Assembly: GCA_033032865.1 (NCBI GenBank)
Contig: JAWHQI010000165.1
Span: forward strand, 5,467,001 to 5,531,000
Reading direction: 5' to 3'
DNA: 64,000 bases
DNA from: Dactylorhiza incarnata
Taxonomy: Eukaryota; Streptophyta; Magnoliopsida; Asparagales; Orchidaceae
The position numbers and the translations under genes are program-made. This document shows positions 34,952-46,447 of the stretch, one piece after another. Below the pieces are notes generated by a model. That model was not told the origin of the DNA. It made no database searches and saw only the letters and a list, made by a program, of their open reading frames with translations. Positions within the stretch are counted from its first letter, which is position 1; the number at the start of each line of letters is the position of its first letter.

Positions 34952-36311
34952 TGTTGGGAATATTGCCCTCAATGTTCCCTTGATTTGAAGAGGCATCACA
35001 CTCAATGTTAAATTCATATTATATTTGATAAACCATATTCTACATTATGTATATGCAGGGTTAGGTTGTTCCAAGAATTGGAATAAGTTCTGTGGTTTTA
35101 CTGACAAAACCGCTGAGACAACATCTCTGTCTTAGCTGAACCGCTGAGACGAGGACAGGAGATGCTGAGAAGGGGTCTGCCTCAGCTGAGCTGCATTTAG
35201 ACAGAATGCGCTGAGAAGACTATCTGTCTTAGCGGATCCGCTGAGATGAAGACAGATTCAGCCGCTGAGACTGAAGACTATCTCAGCCCAACCGCTGAGA
35301 TAGATTCACATTTGAATAAAGCACTGGCAAATTTTCTTTTGGCACAAACTGCTGTAAAGCAAGATAAAGTATTCTATTCTCCATCTATACTATGTCAGGG
35401 CCCTCCTTAGAGCCGTTGCAGATGTAAAATAGTATAAAAAAACAAGTTAGGGCATTATGGAGGGAGTGCTGAAAAGTGGAAAAGAAATATACTGTTCTAT
35501 TGACGGCTTCCTCAAGTGATCTCTTCCTGCTTCCTGAATCTACAAGGAAATACAAGGAGAGAAGATAGTTCTTCTTGATTCAATCAAGAAGAGTAAGTGG
35601 ATCCTTCCTCATCTACTGAAGAGAAAGATCAGTTAGGAGCAAGGTCTGAAGTTATTGCCTTTTAGCCCTGCTTCGGGTCAGCACCAGCAGTGAATCAACA
35701 ACAGAAGACAAAAGTTGAAGGATACATCTTAACTGTCATCTGTTGTAAGCATAAATTATAACCTCTGTAAGAACACTTGTGTTCTGAGTTTGTAGGGCAT
35801 CTTGCCTGAGTTGTAGGGCTGTTGAGCCTGAGTAGTAAGGCTATTGAGCCTGAGTATTTAAGGTTTTTGAGCCTGAGAAGTAAAGCTGAACTCCCAGCTT
35901 GAGTGTAGGATCTCTGGAGAGATATGAGATAGGGATTCTTGATAGGTCTGAGGTAGGAGATCAGTGAATCTCTGAGTTGTAGGAGTTGGAGCACTCTGAG
36001 AAGTAGGGTTGTTTATCCTGAGGTAGGGTTTGGAGAAAACCTGAGGGATCTGTGTTGTAAGCTCTTGGAGCTGAGTTTGGCGGAGGTTGCCTTGTCTGAC
36101 ACATTATTAAAAAGGTGTAGAGGGAGAGTGGGCTACCCATAGACACATTGTCTTTGGGAACCACTGTAAAAGGTTGTGTGCTTTCTGAGTTGTGTTTTTG
36201 CTATTTACTTTTATCTAACCAGTGCTAGCAATAAAGAAAGAAAATCAAAGATACCTATTCACCCCCCCCCCCCCCCCTAGGTGAATTAGACAACTACACT
36301 ATAAACTATCA
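34952..36311 (+). repeat. E5 5' LTR
   Basis: 1,360 bp, TGTTGGGAATATTGCCCTCA to ...ATAAACTATCA. U3 contains a cluster of CCGCTGAGAC/GTCTCAGCGG words (35105-35310, including CAGCGG...CCGCTGAG pairs) about 120 bp upstream of the TATA box (TATAAAAA, 35433-35440). A 16-base C run (36262-36277) lies in the conserved CTATTCACCCC tract near the end. Confidence 0.95.
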
Positions 36312-36313
36312 AG

Positions 36314-36325
36314 TGGTATTAGAGC
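36314..36325 (+). promoter_or_regulatory. E5 primer-binding site (tRNA-Met type)
   Basis: TGGTATTAGAGC, one transition from TGGTATCAGAGC, two bases after the LTR. Confidence 0.88.
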
Positions 36326-36392
36326 TAGGTTGGTCAAAAAGGACTTAATTGTCTGACCAAATCCTACAAAGGAGTAGTCAAATCTTAATCTA

Positions 36393-38067
36393 ATGGCTGC
36401 CACTGGAGGTCAGAAGGAGATGGGGTTTATGAAGTTGCCCATATGCAAAAAGGAGACTTTTGGCATATGGAAGCAAAGGGTTAGGCTGTTCATGGAAGCC
36501 TCTGACCCTAGGATATATATTACTATCAAGGATGGCCCCTTTGTCTTCACAAAGCCCTCCACTATAGATCCTACAAGAGAAGTGGCCAAGTCATATGCTG
36601 AAATGGAAAAGGATGAAATTGCACTTGCTACAATGGACAAGAGAGCACACAATAAAATAGTAAATGAAATTGATGATTCCACCTTCCAAAACTTGGTGCA
36701 TTGTGAGACTGCCAAGGATATGTGGGATACACTCATTGTGTATATGGAAGGCACTGATGAAGTGAGGGATAATAAGAAATCCCTCCTCAACCAGGAATAT
36801 GAAGGCTTCAGGCAACAAAGCCTGGAATGCATAGCTGACTGCTATGATAGGTTCTTCAGAATAGTGAATGGGTTGAGGACCTATGAAAGGGTCTTCAACA
36901 ATTATGAGCTGAATGATAAATTCCTTAAATCTCTAACCAGAGATTGTGATACAAAGATTTGTACCATCAGAGAAGTGGCAAAGCTGGGTGAGTCTCCTCC
37001 CCATACACTATTTGGAAAGCTGCTCTTCTATGAGATGCAGTTATCTGCAAGAAATGAGGAGGACACATCCACCAGGCCTCATGCACAGGAGAGAGTTGTG
37101 CCTCTCAAAGCTGAAAGCTCCATGAAGAGCAAAGCAAGGATGCCTTCCCCACCAAAAAGGGTTGCTGACTCAGAAAATTCTGAGCCCAACACATCAGACA
37201 GCAGCTCATCTGATGAGGAGTTTGCTGCCTTCTCAAGGCACTTCAAGAAGCTGATGAGGAGGAAGCAGTGGAAGAACAAACCTTCCTCCTCCTCACATCC
37301 CAAGAAGGATCGCAGCAGATCAGAAAGGCATCACCCCAAAGGGGACAGGCATGACCCTAAACATGTTAAACATATTTCAAATAATGTTATATATTATTGC
37401 TGCAGCAAGCCTGGACATGTCATAGCTGACTGTCCAGTCAAGAGAAAGGAAAGAGGTGATAAGAATCCTCATCACCAGAAGGGAAGGAGGGGAGAAAAAT
37501 CATTCCAAGCAAAGAAGGAGAAAAGTTGGAGTGAATCTGAGTCTTCATCCTCAGATTCAGAAGAAGAAGAGGAAGACTACATTGAGTTGTTTACAACAGA
37601 AGAGGATGATGACTATCCTGCTGCTAAGGTTGGGATCAGGGCCCCTCTGTCACACTCAGATAGTGACAATGAGGAGGATAAAGATGAAGATAAATAGTAT
37701 GGCTTAATGGCCATGTTTGATGGTGAAGAAAGTCAGGATAATCCTGACAAGGTATCAATTCCTCTCACCCCCTCTTCTACATATGAGTATGTACCAAAAG
37801 CTGAAGCATGCTCATCTTATGATGAGAATGGTTCAGATTCTGAAGTGGATGTCAATCAATTGATTGATAAGTATGGCGCTCTATTGGAATCTCTGAAGAA
37901 GAGCAAGAAGCAAGCCAAGAGCCAAGCTCGGGAAATTGCTTCCCTTCAACAGGCAAAGCATGATTACACTGGTTCATCTACCCAGGTGGCTCAGATGAGC
38001 AGAGAAATAAGCCATCTGAAGGGAATTACAATAGTCTGTTTGAGCACCATCAGCCAAAAGAACAAGG
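36393..38067 (+). pseudogene. E5 gag, first part (interrupted by E6)
   Basis: Gag forms the particle and binds RNA. The ATG at 36393 lies 68 bp after the primer site. Motifs include FGIWKQRVRLFMEASDPR, CETAKDMWDTLIVYMEGTDE and RIVNGLRTYERVFNNYELND, typical of Sirevirus-like Gag. A lysine-rich segment leads to a degenerate zinc knuckle (YCCSKPGHVIADC, residues about 336-347) whose first cysteine position is occupied by tyrosine. Acidic runs follow. An in-frame TAG after residue 434 (at 37695) separates a further 120 codons (37707-38067) of the same frame, including a predicted coiled coil (YGALLESLKKSKKQAK). E6 inserted at 38067, and the frame resumes at 47602. Confidence 0.9.
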
Positions 38068-39215
38068 TGTTGGATCGGTAGACGCCCTTAGAGGGGGGGG
38101 GGTGAATAAGGGTTTTAAAAAGTTTAGTGATATTTTGAAAAGCTTTGTAATAATGCAAGACAAAGATAATAAGAAGTCAAGTAAAACAATTGAAATGAAG
38201 GTGAAACATGCTTTATTAATATCAAATATGGTTTTACAAAAGTTGACTTCTATAACGCTAGAAATCTGTGGCGATGAATAGTAAACTCTTTTTGTTTTCT
38301 ATCCCGACTCGCATCCCCACGAACCGGTGGCTCTAGCCTATCCTCCCCAGATTCGGCCTCAAACCTCTCTAGCCAACCCCTCCCCGGATGTGGCCTCGAG
38401 CAACCCTAGACCTAGCCTAGATCTAGTCGCCAACACGAGGCGAGTTTCCCCCTAAGTCCTACCCAGACCTAGTCGCCAACACGAGGCGATTTCACTAACC
38501 GTTTTACAAGAAGAATATGAAATGAAATAAATAAAAACTCCCTCTTGATGAACTTCTGAAGTTGGAGACGAAGATCCGCTGTAGAGTAATCGTTGTAGAA
38601 GCGGACTTCGTTTGGATCCGGTGTGATGAGATTCTCCTTCAGAAGTTTGCAGAACTTTGGTAGGACATCAACTTTCGGCCAAGATAGCCTCTGGAATTCT
38701 AGCACTCTATCTCTCTGTCTAATCTCTATAATCTCTGTCTGAAATGAGAGGAGAGACGTCCTTTTTATAACCTCAGCGCTAGCGCCTACGCTAGTGGTAT
38801 GCCGACGTTATCCCGTATTAGGACACATTCTGCGCGGCAGAATCTTCAATCCGAGGAAAAAATTCTCCCTTGCCAACTGTGCTCCTTGCTATCGCCTGCG
38901 CTATCAGAAACCGCCTGGCGCTATCTCCTTCTATAAGTTATCCCGGCAATTGCGCTTCGAGCCAATATTTCGTCGAACAGGAATTCATCAAACGACGCTA
39001 ACAATTCGTCGAACGGAAGCTAGCGTCTGCGCTAGTACTACCGCCAGCGCTAGTAGATGTTTTGGATTTGATGGCTCAACTTTGGGGGCAACCTTCTTAT
39101 ATAATCCTTGAGTCATGTGGACTTAATTATCCTGCACACTTAAACACACTAGATCAAATACACATGGGATTTGTTATTCTCAAACCTAGGAGATGCGGAA
39201 GACCATGTTCCAACA
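38068..39215 (-). repeat. E6 3' LTR
   Basis: 1,148 bp, TGTTGGATCGG to CATGTTCCAACA. In its own orientation U3 carries CTAGCGC/GCGCTAG and GGCGGTA words (38776-39060) directly before the TATA box (TATAAAAAG on the minus strand, 38761-38769). The inner end of U5 has a poly-G/C run (38093-38102). Confidence 0.96.
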
Positions 39216-41448
39216 AACTCCCCCTTTTGATAATAACAAATCCATTAATGATAAATCAGAGCATTAATATATAAGCATGAAGAAACATACTTGTGTGTGT
39301 GTGAGAGTGATGACTTTGGATAATTTTAGCATTTAGCATTTAGAATTGCTCCCCCTAAATACATGCTCCCCCTAAGTGAATGCTCTCCTAATATGTAAGC
39401 TATCATCTTAATTAAGCATTATATTTTGATAGCAGATTAATATTTATCATGTTAGTTCTCCCCCTTTTGTTATTAGCAAAAGCGGGTAAGGTGACACCAC
39501 TTAAAATTTGATAATAAGATAAAGGCATGATCGAGCGTGTAGAGAGAAGAAAATGATAAGGGGTTTTAGAATACTTTTTCATTGAAATAGATCAAAGTTT
39601 GGAGTAACATAATATTTTCATAAATCAGAGTTTGTAGCACAAACAAAATACAAGGTAAATGTAAAGTTTGCGGAAGACTTAGAAAAATACAAGCAAACAT
39701 CTTTTGTATGACATGATAATTAAAAAAAATTTATAGGAGTTTAATTTTATAAAGAAGATGTTTTGTAAACATTTTAAAATCAATAAGAAATTAACCAAGC
39801 ATGAAATAATGTTATTAGAAAGATAGTACTATAATGTTATGTTAATTCATAATTTCAAAACATACTAAACATTGTAGAAAGCATGCTAGGTTATCTAGTG
39901 CATAAAGAATAGTATAGAATTAGCATTAGGATCCAATACTCATGAGAAGAAGTGTTATGGAAGATAATGATGTGCACAAAAGTGTATTTTTGAATAGAGT
40001 AAACACCTGTTTTAATCAAAAAGACAAGTAATATGTAAAGTAAGAGCACAATAAAACACAAATAAATTTTACTTCCACAAACATCAATGCACAAAAAAAT
40101 GTACAACTACCAAGGTGCTTTGCACACACAATGCTCATTAAGACTTATCAGGATGCAAAGTAGTGCTTGGGGGATCACATAATTTTATTTTTCAATATTG
40201 ATTTTTATTGTGATCCTGTGTACTTAAGAATAAGTGGTTTTTATTTTGAAAGAAAGTTATGGTTTGCACAAGATACTTTACTATTCTTTCCAAGGTGCTC
40301 AACCTCACAACGCTTATTAAGACTTATCAGGAGGTTCAAGTAGTGCTTGGTGGAGTTATCTTTGTCACTTTATTTTATGATTTTCGTTTTGTACAAAGTT
40401 CTCCGAATACACTTGTTTTGCAAACCAATATAATTTATGAGAAAGATAACCACTTTTCTTAACTTTTTAAAAGTGCAAATAAAGGAGTGTAGGTAAGATA
40501 CTTGTGCAATTTTAATTCATTGTACTAATACAAAACATACACAAGCACTCCTAGATTAAACACATATGTAGACAATGCCAAAATAAGTGAGTGAATAAAG
40601 CTCATTATCAAACATAAAACATTTACTCATACTTAGAGGCATGCTAGGCTTAGTTCTACACAACTTTGAAAAGATACTTGATGCACATATTAATAGATAT
40701 ATCAAAGCATGATGAAAATAATATTTAAAGTAGTTTGAAAAGATAAATTGCAACAGTATAGAAGTTCTAAATGATGGGGTTAAATCATGCTTGATTTTCA
40801 TAGGAAAAACCATACAGTTTTTTTGATAGTTTTAATGTTTTATATTTTTGTATTGGATTTTTGCAAAAAATAAACTTTAAACAAATAGCAAAAAACAAAA
40901 AAGGCAAAAACATAATTTTTTTTTTGTAATTTGGCTTTTGTATTTGATTTTCGCATAAAAGATAGACTTTAAAGAAAAAGCAAGACATATTTTTTTTTGT
41001 AATTTGGCTTTTGTAATTTGGCTTTTGTAATTTTCTATTTGATTTTTGCATAAAAAGAGACTTTAAACAAAAAAGCAAAACATATTTTTGTAATTTGTCT
41101 TTTGTATTTTTGTATTTGATTTTTCAAAAATACAATAGAATCAGAAGTGCAAAAATAAATAGTACATATAGAATAATATATTTTTAGGAATTTTTCAAAA
41201 TTTTAAAAATACAGAAAAATGAATAAGTGTGCTAGCGCTGGCGTTAGCGCTAGTGCGGGAAACCGTACACGATTTTTTTGGATTTTGAAATTTTTGATTG
41301 TTGATCTTGATAAAGTGTCCCAATATTAGTTTAATGCTGAAATTTTAGAATTTTAGGAGATGTTTTCGATGGTTAAAATTTACAAAATTGCATGTGTGAA
41401 TGTGTTTTAACTTGAAAGATCTAGGACACCTAACTCAAGTCGTAATAA
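39216..41448 (-). other. E6 3' non-coding region with multiple polypurine tracts and AT repeats
   Basis: No credible gene. Polypurine tracts (minus strand AAAAGGGGGAG and TTTAGGGGGAGC types) lie at 39218-39228, 39347-39357, 39363-39376 and 39460-39470. A pair of about 45-bp copies (40123-40168 and 40304-40350, AAGACTTATCAGGA core) is spaced about 180 bp. An A/T-rich tandem array (about 40830-41130) repeats TTTGTATTTGATTTTTGCA about four times. At 41226-41265 a GCTAGCGCTGGCGTTAGCGC palindrome copies the LTR word. Confidence 0.85.
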
Positions 41449-42864
41449 TCAAAATCTTGCATCGGGAAGAGGTTTAGTAAATATAACAGCGAGTTGAAAG
41501 TCCATGCCAATGAAACTTACTTTTACATGCTCTTTCTTAATGTGATCCCTAATGAAATGATGACGAACATCGATGTGTTTGGATCTAGAATGGTGTACGG
41601 GATTATATGTGAGGTCTATTGCACTTTTGTTGTCACATTTAAGATCAATGTTTTTAAGATGAAATCCAAAATCCTCTAGTGTTTGACTCATCCATAATGC
41701 TTGTGCACAACAACTACCAAGCGCGATATATTTGGCTTCCGTGGTGGAGAGTGCAACCGAAGATTGTTTCCGACTAGACCAGGCTACTAAAGAGGGTCCT
41801 AGAAAGTGACAAGTACTGCTAGTGCTTTTTTAATCTAGTGAACACCCGGCGTAGTCCGAATCGGAATAGCCGTGGAGTGTGAATGAATCATTGTGTGGGT
41901 ACCATAATCCTAATTTCGATGACCCTAATAGATAACGAAAAATACGTTTTACCGCTTTTAAATGAGATTCTTTTGGATTGGCTTGAAAGCGAGCACATAA
42001 ACATACGGCAAACATTATATCTGGTCTAGATGAACTTAAGTAAAGAAGAGATCCTATCATTCCTCTATATAGCATTTGATCAATTGAAATTCCGGATTCA
42101 TCTTTTCCTAGTTTTAAAGATGCACTCATAGGAGTAGAATCTTGTTTAAGATTTTCAAATCCAAATCATTTAAGCATATCATGAACATATTTTGTTTGGC
42201 AAATAAAGATACCATCAGTTCATTGTGAGATTTGAAAACCAAGAAAATATGATAGTTCTCCTACAAGACTCCTTTCAAATTCATTTTTCATTACTAAGAC
42301 TACTTCATTACACAACTCTTCATTAGTGGCTCCAAAAATGATATCATCAACATATATTTGTAAAATAATTAGATCGTTATTATTATGCTTAATGAAGAGT
42401 GTGTTGTCTGCTCTTCCCATAACATACTTGTGTTTTAACAAAAATGATGTAAGTCGATCATACCATGCACGGGGTGCTTGTTTTAAACCATAAAGTACAT
42501 TTTCTAATTTGTAAACATGATTAGGGAACTTTTCATTTATGAAACCGGGGGGTTGTTCTACATAAACTTCTTCTTTTATAAACCCGTTTAAATAGGCACT
42601 TTTAACATCCATTTGAAATAATTTTATTCTTTTAAAACTCGCAAATGCCAAAAATATTCGTATAGATTCTAAGCGAGCAACGGGTGCAAAAGTTTCTTCA
42701 AAATCTACCCCCTCGATTTGAGAATAACCTTGAGCAACTAAGCGTGCTTTATTTCTTATAATCCTAGATTCACCATCTAATTTATTTTTAAAGATCCATT
42801 TTACACCGATAATTGGATGATTAGATAGTCTATCTACTAGATTCCAAACTTTATTTCTTTCAAA
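41449..42864 (-). pseudogene. E6 reverse transcriptase and RNase H
   Basis: Minus-strand reading: linker and fingers (42652-42864: [32 protein letters not shown]), palm (42220-42651: [32 protein letters not shown], catalytic YVDD at 42343-42354), connection domain (41830-42129: LYRGMIGSLLYLSSSRPDIM) and RNase H (to 41449: AKYIALGSCCAQALWMS, HHSRSKHIDVRHHFIRDH, IFTKPLP). Isolated stops occur at about 42220, 42180, 41830 and at the integrase junction (42865). Otherwise well preserved, so this copy is younger than E3 and E4. Confidence 0.94.
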
Positions 42865-44081
42865 TTATCCTAACTCTTCATTCATAGCCAAAAACCAAAA
42901 TTCATCATTTAAAGTGGTGGAAACGTTTTTAGGTTCAATTTCGGATACAAAGCAAATATTTGAAAATGTTTCATGAAGAGAGGATCGAGTTCTTACCCCA
43001 ATAGAAGGTTCCCCAATGACTAGTTCTCTTGGATGATTTTTTGAGAAGTTCAACATGCTTGGAGGTACATATTCAACTTCATTGGACTTCTCCTCCTCTT
43101 CTTTGGACGGTTCCTCTTCGTCGTGCTCCAAAGATGGCAAAGGTTCATCATTTGTACATGTAGAAAGCTTCTCTACACATGGAATAAACTCATCAAATTT
43201 AACATTAATAGACTCTTCAACCTTACTCGATCTTTTATTAAATATTGTATAGGCTTTACTGGTTGAAGAATATCCAAGAAATATTCCTTCATCACATTTC
43301 TCATCAAATTTTCCTAAAGAATCTTTTGTATTAAGAATAAAACATTTACATCCAAATACTTTAAAATATGATACGTTAGGTTTCTTTTGAAAATATAGTT
43401 CATACGGTGTGAGATTTAGTGATGGGCGACGCATAACTCTATTCATTATATAGCATGATGTGCTTATGGCTTCGGCCCAAAAAGACTTAGGTAATTTATA
43501 TTCAGATAACATGGTGCGTGCTAGTTCTTGGATTGTCCTATTTTTCCATTCTACAACACCGTTTTGTTGAGGTGTGCGTGGAGCGGAGAACTCATATTTA
43601 ATACCTAACATTTCACAAAAAGATTTAAAATTTTCATTTTCAAATTCACCTCCATGATCTGAGCGAATGCATTTTATTTTTAAATCTAGTTCATTTTGAA
43701 TACGAGTACATAATTTTGAGAATTCGCAAAATGCATCAGATTTGGAAGAGAGGAATAAAGTCCAGCAATATCTAGAGAAATCATTTATTAGAACGAAAGT
43801 GCATATTTTACCACCCAGACTTGCGGTGTTAACGAGACCAAAGAGATCCATATGAATTAATTGTAGTGGTTTTGAAGTAGAAATTTCTTTTTTGCTTTTA
43901 AAAGATGATTTTGTAAATTTTCCTTTTTGGCATGGAGAACACAGTGAAGATAAATTTCCATTCAACTTAGGCAATCCTCTAATCAATTTCATTTTTGCTA
44001 GTTTTAAAATGAGCTTTGTACTAGCGTGACCTAAACATCTATGCCATAGTTCTAATTCATCATTTTTGGTTATAAAACATT
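42865..44081 (-). pseudogene. E6 integrase
   Basis: The open frame 42865-43992 (375 codons) is preceded by pre-integrase text in a broken frame (ELWHRCLGHASTKL, about 43995-44060). Core residues are D (HMDLFG), D (CIRSDHGGEFENENF) and E (RTPQQNGVVEWKNRT), so the DD35E triad is present. C-terminal marks include LPKSFWAEAISTSCYIMNR, FKVFGCKCFILN and FLGYSSTSKAY, then an acidic linker. The stop at 42865 falls in the conserved NEELGxFERNKVW and is a point mutation. Confidence 0.92.
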
Positions 44082-44918
44082 TTATAGATGATTTTGAAAG
44101 ATCATGAACGAAACTATGTAAACATTGTGAATTGTAGGTGCAGTTAGTAACACATCTTTTGATTTAGGATTAACTATTTTGCAAAGATTAGTGGTTGATT
44201 CAAATAATACATCTAATCCTTTACCACATAGTTGACTTATAGATATTAAGTTATGTTTTAATCCTTTTACATAAAGAACATTTGAGATAAGAAAGGATTC
44301 GTTACCCATTGTACCAACTCCCATGATCCTTCCTTTACCGTTATCACCAAACGTTACGATCCCTCCTTTCTTCTTTTCTAGGATAAGGAATTTTGCTTTG
44401 TTGCCTGTCATGTGCTTGGAGCAGCCAGAGTCCAAGTACCACACGTCCTCCGTTTCCTTAGCCTTCCTGCAAATCTAGAGAGAAGATGAGAGTAAAGATC
44501 CAGATACCCAAGAGGTACCACCCATAGAGTAAGTGGATATCTTAGGTACCCAGATTTGTTTTAATAATCGTTGTTTTATATTCCTATAAGAGCTAGACGT
44601 GTGTCCAAACTTAAGACAATTAGCACACAAAATAAAGGGGGTTGAGACCCTTTTCTGAGTTTCTACGTTGCTCTTGCAAGATGATGTTTGGACATTAGAA
44701 AAAACAGAAGATTTTTTATCAGTTAAGCTACCGCCGGCGTTAGTGGCTAGCACTGGGTGGTAGGGTTCACTTTTATATCCGACCCCAAATTTTGCAGAAC
44801 CATAACATTGGTTTCCCAAAATCATATCCAGGGATTTTTGACCAATCCCGGATTTTTTTATGGCTATATTGAGGTCATGATTTTGTTTTTTAAGAAAAGT
44901 ATTTTCTTGTACAATCAA
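44082..44918 (-). pseudogene. E6 second zinc knuckle and protease
   Basis: 44475-44918 encodes a coiled coil-like start (VQENTFLKKQNHDLN), a segment overlapping the family's GC-rich word (YHPVLATNAGGSL, 44724-44765), and a degenerate knuckle (CANCLKFGHTSSSY, with the last cysteine replaced by tyrosine). 44082-44444 encodes the aspartic protease: catalytic DSG in WYLDSGCSKHMTG, then FGDNGKGRIMGVG and HNLISISQLCGKGLDV. The two pieces are in different frames. Confidence 0.88.
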
Positions 44919-45133
44919 TACACATTTATTTTCAAATCCTTTTTTATTATTTTCAATTTTTAAAAGAGTGGTTTTTAGTTTCTCCCTAAGTCCCCCTTTT
45001 CTTTTGCAATAGTTTTGTTTTGTGCAAGGGCCTTAGAAAGAGAAACTTCAAGTTCTTTTGTCTTAAATAAAGAGTGCCCACACTCTTGACATGAAACCTT
45101 TCTCTTTTCAAAGGAAATCAATTTTTTGTGAGC

Positions 45134-46413
45134 TTATGATTTTCTGATAATAGCTTCATTTTCACGATTTAATATAATATCATCTTGCATACTTTGATCA
45201 TAGGATTTGCAAGTTACAACAAATTCATCATAGAGTTCTACGAAAGTAGGAGGAATTACCTCAGTGTCGCTAAGAACACTGGTGTCGTCATCATTGCTTT
45301 TTGCCATTAAGCATAGGTTCGCTTCCTCCTCGCTATTTGACTCAGACTCGTTTGACTCTTCAGAGGAAGAATCATCCCAAGTTGCGGCTTTCAGTACTTT
45401 CTTCTTCTCTTTTGCTTTGTGTTGTTCTTTTTGCTCCTTTTGATACTTTGGGCACTGACTCTGAATGTGCTCGGTCTTTCTGCAGTGGTAGCATTCTGGT
45501 GGTGGTCTTTCTTCTTCATCTTCGCTTCCTTTTTCTTTCCTTGATGAAGAGGAAGATCCCTTTCGTCGAGTATCCTTTTGGAAGTATTTGCGGAATGTGT
45601 TCCTTCTTTCCGGATTCCTGATGAACTTCCTGAAGTTCTTCACCAGGAGACCTTCTTCATCTTCATCATCATATTTGATGTTCTCCTTCTTTGACTTTAG
45701 TGTTAGCGCCTTTTTCTTTGGCTCTTTGTTGTATTCATCGTGTTGAATCTGGAGTTCTACCTCATGGGTTTTGAGATTCCCAATAAGGTTCTCGATCTGG
45801 AGAGTTCTTAAGTTGTGCGACTCCGAGATGGCTGTCACCTTTGGATTTAACCTTGGAGGTAAGGAACGAAGAATTTTCCTCACCAAGTCCCCGTCTGAGT
45901 AGGTCTTTCCAAGTGCCTTTGAACCGTTGACAATCTTGGTGAAGCGGGTGTACATCGAGTTAATGTCCTCTTCGGTATCCATCCTGAATTTTTCATATTC
46001 AGATTCCAGTTGGAATAGCTTTGCATCTTTCACCTGCGATGTACCTTCATGAGTTACTTCCAATTGATTCCAAATATCATAAGCAGTTGTGCATGCAGAA
46101 ATTCTATTAAACTCAGTCCTATTTAAAGCGCAATATAAAGCGTTCATTGCATTAGCATTATTTTTACACCTTAGTTTATCATTATCGTCCCATTTATCTT
46201 TTGGTTTTTCTAATGTCGCCTCTCCCACTATAGTTGTAGGAGGAGAGTATCGAACTTCTACCATGTTCCATACTTCTACATCCATGGTCATAAGAAAACA
46301 CATCATTCGATTTTTCCAGTAGTTAAAATCAGACCCAATAAAGAGAGGTGGTCGACTAATCCCTTGACCCTCCGGAAAAGCGAGATCATGAGACGCCTTT
46401 ATTCCCGGTTGTT
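45134..46413 (-). pseudogene. E6 gag
   Basis: The open frame extends from about 46413 with the conserved beginning PEGQGISRPPLFIGSDFNYW, but has no ATG before 46306, which is inside the conserved region. The start codon is therefore lost or not ATG. Further motifs are DKWDDNDKLRCKNNANAMNA, AYDIWNQLEVTHEGTSQVKD and YTRFTKIVNGSKALGKTY, typical of Sireviruses. A basic region precedes a perfect CCHC knuckle CYHCRKTEHIQSQC (about 45460-45500). Acidic serine-rich text and a stop at 45134 follow; homologous text continues beyond (45000-45130, SFEKRKVSCQECGHSLF). Confidence 0.92.
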
Positions 46414-46433
46414 AAGCCGATTGGAATAACTTG

Positions 46434-46445
46434 GCTCTGATACCA
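46434..46445 (-). promoter_or_regulatory. E6 primer-binding site (tRNA-Met type)
   Basis: The minus strand reads TGGTATCAGAGC, a perfect match to the usual plant copia site, two bases from the LTR. Confidence 0.95.
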
Positions 46446-46447
46446 CT

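Noticed and set aside
46434..46445. tRNA genes at the TGGTATCAGAGC sites
   Set aside because: Only 10-12 bases match; they are primer-binding sites beside LTRs, without cloverleaf sequence.
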